Shown here piece by piece: positions 6,001 to 7,290 of a stretch of 7,290 nucleotides of DNA. Origin of the DNA: DATGKK01 sp035294725 (lineage in GTDB: Bacteria > Actinomycetota > Acidimicrobiia > Acidimicrobiales > Bog-793). A program made the translations under genes and the position numbers. A model generated the notes under the pieces. The model saw only the letters and a list, made by a program, of their open reading frames with translations. It was not told the origin of the DNA and did not search any database. Location of the stretch: contig DATGKK010000131.1 in the NCBI GenBank assembly GCA_035294725.1, forward strand, positions 1-7,290, in the 5' to 3' direction. How positions within the stretch are numbered: the stretch's first letter is position 1; the number at the start of each line of letters is the position of its first letter.

Positions 6001-6287
6001 CCCTCGACCTCACCACGGACCCCGAGCTCGAGGCCGAGGGACTTGCCCGCGACCTCGTCCGGCTCGTGCAAAAGGCGCGCCGGGAAGCGGGCCTCGAGGT
6101 CTCGGACCGGATCGAGCTCACCGTGGAGGCGGGCGAGGCCCTCACCGAGCAGCTCCGCCCGTGGGCCGGCTTCGTGGGAGCCGAGGTGCTCGCCCGGCAG
6201 GTCGCCTTCGAGCCGCCGGGCGGAGCGGAGGGAGCGCCGCTCGGCAACGGGGAGCGGGTCGCCATCAGGATCGAGAGGGCGGGCTGA
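3075..6287 (+). CDS. ileS: Isoleucyl-tRNA synthetase, type 2 (eukaryote-like)
   Basis: This class I synthetase attaches isoleucine to tRNA(Ile) in the cytoplasm and edits misactivated valine. The 1070 residues begin with a Pro/Ala-rich extension of about 26 residues, then the first half of the Rossmann catalytic fold with GLPHYGH (HIGH motif, 72-75) and GWDCHGLPAE (101-110). The CP1 editing domain (about 205-440) carries the Thr-rich WTTTPWTLPSN (254-264) and GTGIVHMAPGFGEDD (346-360). The second catalytic half has ISRNRFWGTPLPVW (480-493), FDCWFDSGSMPYA and DGRKLSKRL with the KMSKS-equivalent KLSKR (628-632). An anticodon-binding helical domain (about 680-835) and a C-terminal domain follow, the latter without the Cys4 zinc finger of type 1 enzymes. 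HYGH, SKRL and the length indicate type 2, a class often less sensitive to mupirocin. The start is fixed by an in-frame TAA at 3063. It diverges from the DksA-like gene and converges on divIVA. Confidence 0.97.
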   Translation: MPVPAGSPTPAPSGQDAPYPAVPAQPDYPALEEETLSFWAKDGTFERSVELHGPETEFVFYDGPPFANGLPHYGHLLTGFVKDAVPRYQTMRGRRVERVFGWDCHGLPAEMPAERELGLPGRAAVIEYGIDRFNDYCRSLVQRTTDAWERYVTRQARWVDFEHSYRTMDLSYMESVIWAFKRLHEKGLTYEGYRVLPYCWECETPLSTMETHLDDSYRDRTDPAVTVLFELEPVEAGTAGGDELLAGPLSVAVWTTTPWTLPSNLAVAVGPDLDYAVVEAGGRRLVLGASRVAAYAAELGDAATVLGTVKGAALVGRRYRPPFRYFLGTPNAFVILAGDFVTTEDGTGIVHMAPGFGEDDQSACEAAGIPVLVPVDDRGRFTSEVPDFAGMQVFEANAPIVAALERSGALVRHEEYTHSYPHCWRTDTPLIYRAVSSWFVRVTAFRDRMVELNREISWMPEHVRDGAFGKWLEGARDWSISRNRFWGTPLPVWKSDDPAYPRVDVYGSLDELEADFGVRLHDLHRPFVDELTRPNPDDPTGRSTMRRITDVFDCWFDSGSMPYAQWHYPFENKERFEEHFPADFIVEYVSQTRGWFYTLHVLSTALFDRPPFRSVICHGVVLSRDGRKLSKRLSNFLDPEQVFAENGADAMRWYLLSSPVLRGLDVVVDEKGLREPVRLVLNPIWNTWYFLSLYSNADRLRGRWRTDQTGELDRYVLAKAREMIEAVTASMDRNDLPGATLAIGTFLDVLTNWYVRRSRGRFWQAGAAEGKAANQDKIDAFDTLHTVLELLCRTAAPFLPYLTEAIYRDLTGERSVHLQPWPEPALLPRDAELVAAMDLVREVASAGHSIRKGAGKRARLPLRELVVAAPGASRLEPFRGLLAEELNVKSVRLEDHVGEDRAVPVLAVVPAQLGPRLGPETQRVIRAVREGDWERDESGGVVAAGVRLEPEEYELRLRAADEASCRVLPGDAGVVALDLTTDPELEAEGLARDLVRLVQKARREAGLEVSDRIELTVEAGEALTEQLRPWAGFVGAEVLARQVAFEPPGGAEGAPLGNGERVAIRIERAG

Positions 6288-6315
6288 GGTAGGGCCGGCG
6301 CCCCTTCGGGCTCAG
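6284..6315. other. Convergent ileS/divIVA junction with short overlapping hairpins
   Basis: The stops are 24 bp apart. CTGAG (6284-6288) and CTCAG (6311-6315) are inverse copies containing the two stop codons. Inside, AGGG (6291-6294) can pair with CCCT (6302-6305), or alternatively GCCC (6300-6303) with GGGC (6308-6311). The stems are short and no T-run follows, so a weak bidirectional terminator is possible but unproven. Confidence 0.25.
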
Positions 6316-7136
6316 GCGGGAGAGTCCGCCTTCTGGCCGAAGTTCCAGGCCGCCGTCGGCTCCGGCTCGCTCGGGGCGTCGAGGTCGTCGAGGTTCGGCA
6401 GCGCCATCAGGCTGGGCCGGGCGGGACGGGCGCCGGGCTCGGAGCGACCGGGCGGCTCAGGAACCCTTCCTGGCGAGGGTGCCGCCTTGGCGGCGTCCTC
6501 GGCGATGGCCGCTTCGAGCTCGTCGACGTCGGGCTCGAGCGGCGCCGAGGTCTGGTGGGGAGGCGGAGGGGGCGGCGGAGGGGGCGGTGTCGCCGTTGCG
6601 GCCGCCGTCTCGGGCGAGGCGAGCAGGTTCTTTTCGACGAAGCGGAGCATCGTCGAGAGCGACTCGGTCAGGCGCTCCCGCTCGGCTGCGATGAGGCCGG
6701 TGAGGGTGTCCACCTCGTTGCGGAGCCGGTCCCGCTCCGCCTGGAGCCTGCTCACCTCCTCCCGTAGCTTGCGGTCGCCCTCGGCCGCCGCGCGCTCGGC
6801 GGCCGCACGGGCCTCCGACACGATGGCCTCGGCTTCGCTGCGCGCACCGTCGACCAGCTGGGCGGCCTCCTCCTGGGCCTCCTTGATGGCAAGGTCGGCC
6901 GTGCGCTGGGCGAGCACCAGGGTGCGCCGGATGCTCTCCTCGTCCTCGAAGCCCGTGCGCTCGCTCGAGAGCCGCTCTGCCCGCTCGAGGCGCTCTCGCA
7001 GCAGCCTCATCTCCTCTCCGAGCTCGTCGACCGCCGCCGCGACTTGCTCGAGGAACTCGTCCACCTCCGAGGTCTTGTACCCCCTTAGCTCGGAGCCGAA
7101 CTCGACCTGCCGCAGCACCTGGGATGTGAGCTCCAT
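6312..7136 (-). CDS. divIVA: DivIVA (Wag31-type) polar growth and septum scaffold
   Basis: DivIVA is a cytoplasmic coiled-coil protein that binds curved membrane at septa and poles; in actinobacteria it organises polar growth. The 274-residue product opens with MELTSQVLRQVEFGSELRGY and then KTSEVDEFLEQVA, the family's N-terminal membrane-binding domain (1 to about 36). A long heptad-rich coiled coil covers about 36-170, followed by a disordered tail with a run of ten prolines (184-193) and a Pro/Glu/Asp-rich C-terminus ending in FGQKADSPA. I choose the ATG at 7136 because family members usually start at this MELT segment and because TACCAT, a -10-like hexamer, lies 7 nt upstream with no Shine-Dalgarno, pointing to a leaderless message. 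An in-frame GTG at 7160 would add eight residues. Leu17 uses CTA, a codon otherwise avoided here. The upstream neighbour is yggT, as in the usual sepF-yggT-divIVA order. Confidence 0.93.
   Translation of the reverse strand: MELTSQVLRQVEFGSELRGYKTSEVDEFLEQVAAAVDELGEEMRLLRERLERAERLSSERTGFEDEESIRRTLVLAQRTADLAIKEAQEEAAQLVDGARSEAEAIVSEARAAAERAAAEGDRKLREEVSRLQAERDRLRNEVDTLTGLIAAERERLTESLSTMLRFVEKNLLASPETAAATATPPPPPPPPPPHQTSAPLEPDVDELEAAIAEDAAKAAPSPGRVPEPPGRSEPGARPARPSLMALPNLDDLDAPSEPEPTAAWNFGQKADSPA
6562..6585 (-). repeat. Perfect 12-bp tandem repeat encoding polyproline in divIVA
   Basis: The plus-strand unit GGCGGAGGGGGC occurs twice without mismatch (6562-6573 and 6574-6585). On the coding strand it supplies most of a ten-proline run (residues 184-193). 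A slippage-prone duplication is the simplest origin. Confidence 0.8.
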
Positions 7137-7143
7137 GAGGCGG

Positions 7144-7149
7144 ATGGTA
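7144..7149 (-). promoter_or_regulatory. Candidate -10 element for a leaderless divIVA transcript
   Basis: TACCAT on the minus strand fits TANNNT and ends 7 nt before the ATG at 7136. No Shine-Dalgarno is at normal spacing; the nearest purine run, GGAAGG, is too far. A 5-bp inverted repeat (7154-7158 and 7163-7167) sits immediately upstream. No -35 hexamer is recognisable. Confidence 0.45.
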
Positions 7150-7200
7150 CCTTCCGGCACGGGCCGGAGGGGGGATGGCGGCCCGACGTCGGCCGCGCTG

Positions 7201-7290
7201 TCAGAGCAGCGTCAGGACGATGATGACCCCGAGCGAGACGACGAGCGGCGACCAGTCGAGCGCCGCCCCGCCCACCTGCGCCGGCGACGG
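7201..7290 (-). CDS. yggT: YggT-family membrane protein, C-terminal end, partial
   Basis: The last 29 codons and TGA of a minus-strand gene that begins beyond the window. The visible residues ALDWSPLVVSLGVIIVLTLL form one hydrophobic, probably membrane-spanning segment right at the C-terminus. The pattern of D-x-SPLVV followed by a hydrophobic helix is how YggT/YlmG proteins end. Position supports this: yggT normally sits between sepF and divIVA in Gram-positive division clusters, and here it lies 64 bp upstream of divIVA on the same strand. The molecular function of the family is poorly defined; links to division and membrane or ion homeostasis have been proposed. The fragment is short, so the identity rests on motif plus synteny. 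Confidence 0.7.
   Translation of the reverse strand, partial: PSPAQVGGAALDWSPLVVSLGVIIVLTLL

Noticed and set aside
1290..6071. An uninterrupted minus-strand reading frame of about 1590 codons running antisense through ileS and continuing into lspA.
   Set aside because: Its codons align exactly opposite the ileS codons, so it stays open simply because ileS avoids TTA, CTA and TCA in this GC-rich genome. The translation over ileS has no domain and a composition typical of antisense shadows. Only its last part (from 1823) is real, as lspA.
6288..6311. An intrinsic terminator with a U-tract between ileS and divIVA.
   Set aside because: Stems are only 4-5 bp and no T-run exists on either strand; it is listed only as a low-confidence structure.
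6556..6588. A G-quadruplex on the plus strand opposite the divIVA polyproline codons.
   Set aside because: Only three runs of three or more G with long loops are present, so a three-tetrad quadruplex is not supported. The G richness follows from proline codons and the 12-bp duplication.
7137..7160. GTG at 7160 as the start of divIVA.
   Set aside because: The extra eight residues (MPEGTIRL) precede the conserved MELT start, have no Shine-Dalgarno at good spacing, and overlap the -10-like hexamer. It remains a minor possibility.
7154..7167. A 5-bp inverted repeat with a 4-nt loop (CCGGC/GCCGG) between yggT and divIVA.
   Set aside because: Such short GC-only repeats are expected often by chance at this base composition, and no T-run follows, so I do not call it a terminator or operator.

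Overview
The window is very GC-rich, with codons that avoid A/T at third positions. It is packed with housekeeping genes and looks like the chromosome of a high-GC actinobacterium. Acidimicrobiia or a related lineage is plausible, but I infer that only from composition, gene style and gene order and cannot prove it. I see no mobile element, CRISPR array, tRNA, rRNA or obvious horizontally acquired island, and no stretch over 300 bases lacks a gene.

Layout from left to right: (1) the 3' end of a sigma-70 family factor (region 4, + strand, cut by the window edge); (2) three minus-strand genes that overlap or touch and read leftward as one operon: a DksA/TraR-type zinc-finger protein with a long basic Ala/Lys/Pro-rich N-terminus, lspA (signal peptidase II) and an RluD-type 23S rRNA pseudouridine synthase; (3) a 127-bp divergent intergenic region with a candidate promoter in each direction and a symmetric inverted repeat between them; (4) ileS (+ strand), an eukaryote-like type 2 isoleucyl-tRNA synthetase of 1070 residues; (5) convergent to it, divIVA (minus strand), a polar-growth and septum scaffold with a ten-proline run; (6) the last 29 codons of a YggT-family membrane protein (minus strand, cut by the window edge).

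This is the distal flank of the division cluster: yggT, divIVA, ileS, traR-like, lspA, rluD. The order is the one known from Bacillus subtilis and other Gram-positives, except that here ileS points the opposite way from its neighbours. The genes do not form one pathway. They cover polar growth and division (YggT, DivIVA), translation (IleS, RluD), lipoprotein maturation (LspA) and transcription control (sigma factor, DksA-like protein).

The most interesting signals are regulatory. ileS and divIVA both have a TANNNT -10 hexamer 6-7 nt before the ATG and no Shine-Dalgarno, so they are probably leaderless, while the traR-like gene has a near-perfect Shine-Dalgarno. An 8-bp inverted repeat with arms 32 bp apart lies between the two divergent promoters. 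A second 8-bp inverted repeat contains both stop codons of the sigma/rluD convergent pair. I found no convincing undescribed multi-gene system.
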